Positions 12,397 through 15,000 of a stretch of DNA of 15,000 bases are shown piece after piece; the stretch's first letter is position 1, and each line of letters opens with the position of its first letter. The stretch is from Halisarca cf. caerulea (taxonomy: Eukaryota > Porifera > Demospongiae > Chondrillida > Halisarcidae), in assembly GCA_963170055.1 (NCBI GenBank), contig CAUJGJ010000263.1, positions 1,263,900 to 1,278,899 of the forward strand, written 5' to 3'. The position numbers were made by a program, and so were the translations under genes. The notes beneath the pieces are model-generated. The model was given only the letters and a program-made list of their open reading frames with translations. It had not been told where the DNA came from and ran no database searches.

Positions 12397-13001
12397 TAAT
12401 ATGCAGCCTCAGTATTATAACATACAAACTCAATATCTCACACATAGTAATATACACTAATATTAATTAATAATGTAAAATCTTCATGTGAATTCATAAA
12501 CAAATCTTTGAATTTTGAGGAATTCACAAAGCTGCATTGTATGTGGTGCAGTACGTCTGGCGTTCCCTCTTTGTAACATTTCAAGACACTCATCACAGAT
12601 GATTGAATGGAGTAGCTCACAGCACATGAGGTAATGATAAAGGTACTTAGGCTATAATCACAGTGTGGGTGGATGTAGGGCTTGCATATACAAACAGTAC
12701 CTATTGACATACACCAGAGTCACTTACAGCTCATGTACATACATACATACATACAAACAGCTGGCAATGAACTACATAATATTGATAAGTATAGCCAGAT
12801 GTACATAATGGTAGATGGTACAGACACTACTGTAGACGAATGGCACACTTGGTATTTTGACATAATGGCCAGAGTCAGAGGGTAACAAGTGAACTAGGTG
12901 GTATAGTCAGTGCTGGAAATACATGAGTAGGCACTATACACTGTGAGGTACATACGTATGTATTGTCTATGGTGTCGTCTACAGTCGGCAGTTGTTACTG
13001 C
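12397..13001. other. Non-coding stretch downstream of the channel gene
   Basis: AT-rich DNA with a short TACA run near 12736-12755. It should hold the 3' UTR of the minus-strand channel gene, but no clear AATAAA was found on that strand close to the stop. Frames at about 12438-12710 and 12682-12885 lack any recognisable features. Confidence 0.5.
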
Positions 13002-14621
<1,620 letters not shown>

Positions 14622-14661
14622 CTGTGGACAGTGCAACACAATGAGGTCAATGCCACACATT

Positions 14662-14723
14662 GCAGACATTGTGCAACACACAGCAGACATTGCACAACAC
14701 ACTGCAGTTGTTGCAAAATACAC
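14662..14723 (+). repeat. Degenerate 21-bp tandem repeat
   Basis: GCAGACATTGTGCAACACAC at 14662 is followed by GCAGACATTGCACAACACAC at 14683 and a weaker third copy from about 14704. The stretch has no coding support and lies in the intron or region upstream of the S6 exon. Confidence 0.7.
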
Positions 14724-15000
14724 TTTGACATTTGCACAACATGGGCATTGCACAACGAACTGCAAACACACAATGCATAAACAGTATGGTGATACATGCA
14801 TAATGGCGCAATCATTAAGACGGAATTGATACACATTGTATTGCAGATTGTGGGCTGTACAATATACTAATAAATAATTTACAAAAAGACGTGATTGAGC
14901 GTCATGCAGTGTGGGAATCTGCAGACATGCCCCACAGCAGTCAAGGTGACAGAGCGTGAACAGCGACTTCCAGTACTCATGTACCTTATAACAATATTGA
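14724..15000. other. Window end, no feature supported
   Basis: In gene sense this should be intron or upstream exon of the channel. A minus-strand stretch around 14900-14990 reads EYWKSLFTL in one frame and VTLTAVGH in another, a faint echo of a channel pore loop, but no single frame and no phase-matched donor was found. Confidence 0.3.

Noticed and set aside
12438..12710. 90-codon minus-strand frame
   Set aside because: No signal, domain, splice or paralogue support; composition looks like random AT-rich DNA.
14880..15000. Possible pore-loop exon of the channel (EYWKSLFTL and VTLTAVGH on the minus strand)
   Set aside because: The two fragments are in different frames, no donor in the needed phase follows, and GHVC is not a credible selectivity filter.

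Overview
The window is metazoan nuclear DNA. It shows short introns with GT-AG borders (74, 82 and 95 nt are the shortest), single-pass receptor genes with signal peptides, a cyclic-nucleotide-gated type channel, a decayed animal retroelement, MITE-like insertions, and very abundant (CA/TG)n tracts. The retroelement family and the receptor style (FN3-like domain, cysteine-containing SEA-like stalk, one TM helix, tyrosine tail) suggest a marine invertebrate, most likely a demosponge. That assignment is inference from family resemblance, not proof.

Layout. 1-1500 (minus) is a broken reverse-transcriptase element. 1885-4881 (plus) is receptor gene A. 5723-9092 (plus) is receptor gene B, a tandem paralogue of A with the same exon plan: signal peptide / FN3-like domain / short candidate exon / SEA-like domain plus stalk and TM / tyrosine tail. 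A MITE-like insertion and a (TG)n tract lie between A and B. B contains a second MITE and (AC)n tracts in its introns. 9093-10360 is an intergenic stretch with one (AC)n tract and small inverted repeats. 10361-12170 is a 56-copy minisatellite with a 32-bp unit. 12230-12396 is a probable third MITE. 13002-14621 (minus) is the 3' part of a CNG-type channel gene: five exons covering S6, C-linker and the cyclic-nucleotide-binding domain. Its upstream exons lie outside the window or were not recognised.

Genes A and B are the most interesting content. Splice phases match between them, their TM-encoding exons are both exactly 461 nt, and both tails carry an NPxY motif with two further tyrosines in comparable positions. 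In both genes the recognised exons miss closure by the same 3n+2 nt, and each gene holds a candidate 59-nt exon that would close the frame. I read them as a small cluster of cell-surface receptors with endocytic or phosphotyrosine signalling tails; no ligand or function can be read from sequence alone.

The channel gene faces the receptor cluster tail to tail across the minisatellite. Nothing in the sequence links the channel to the receptors functionally. No rRNA, tRNA, CRISPR array or prokaryotic feature was seen.
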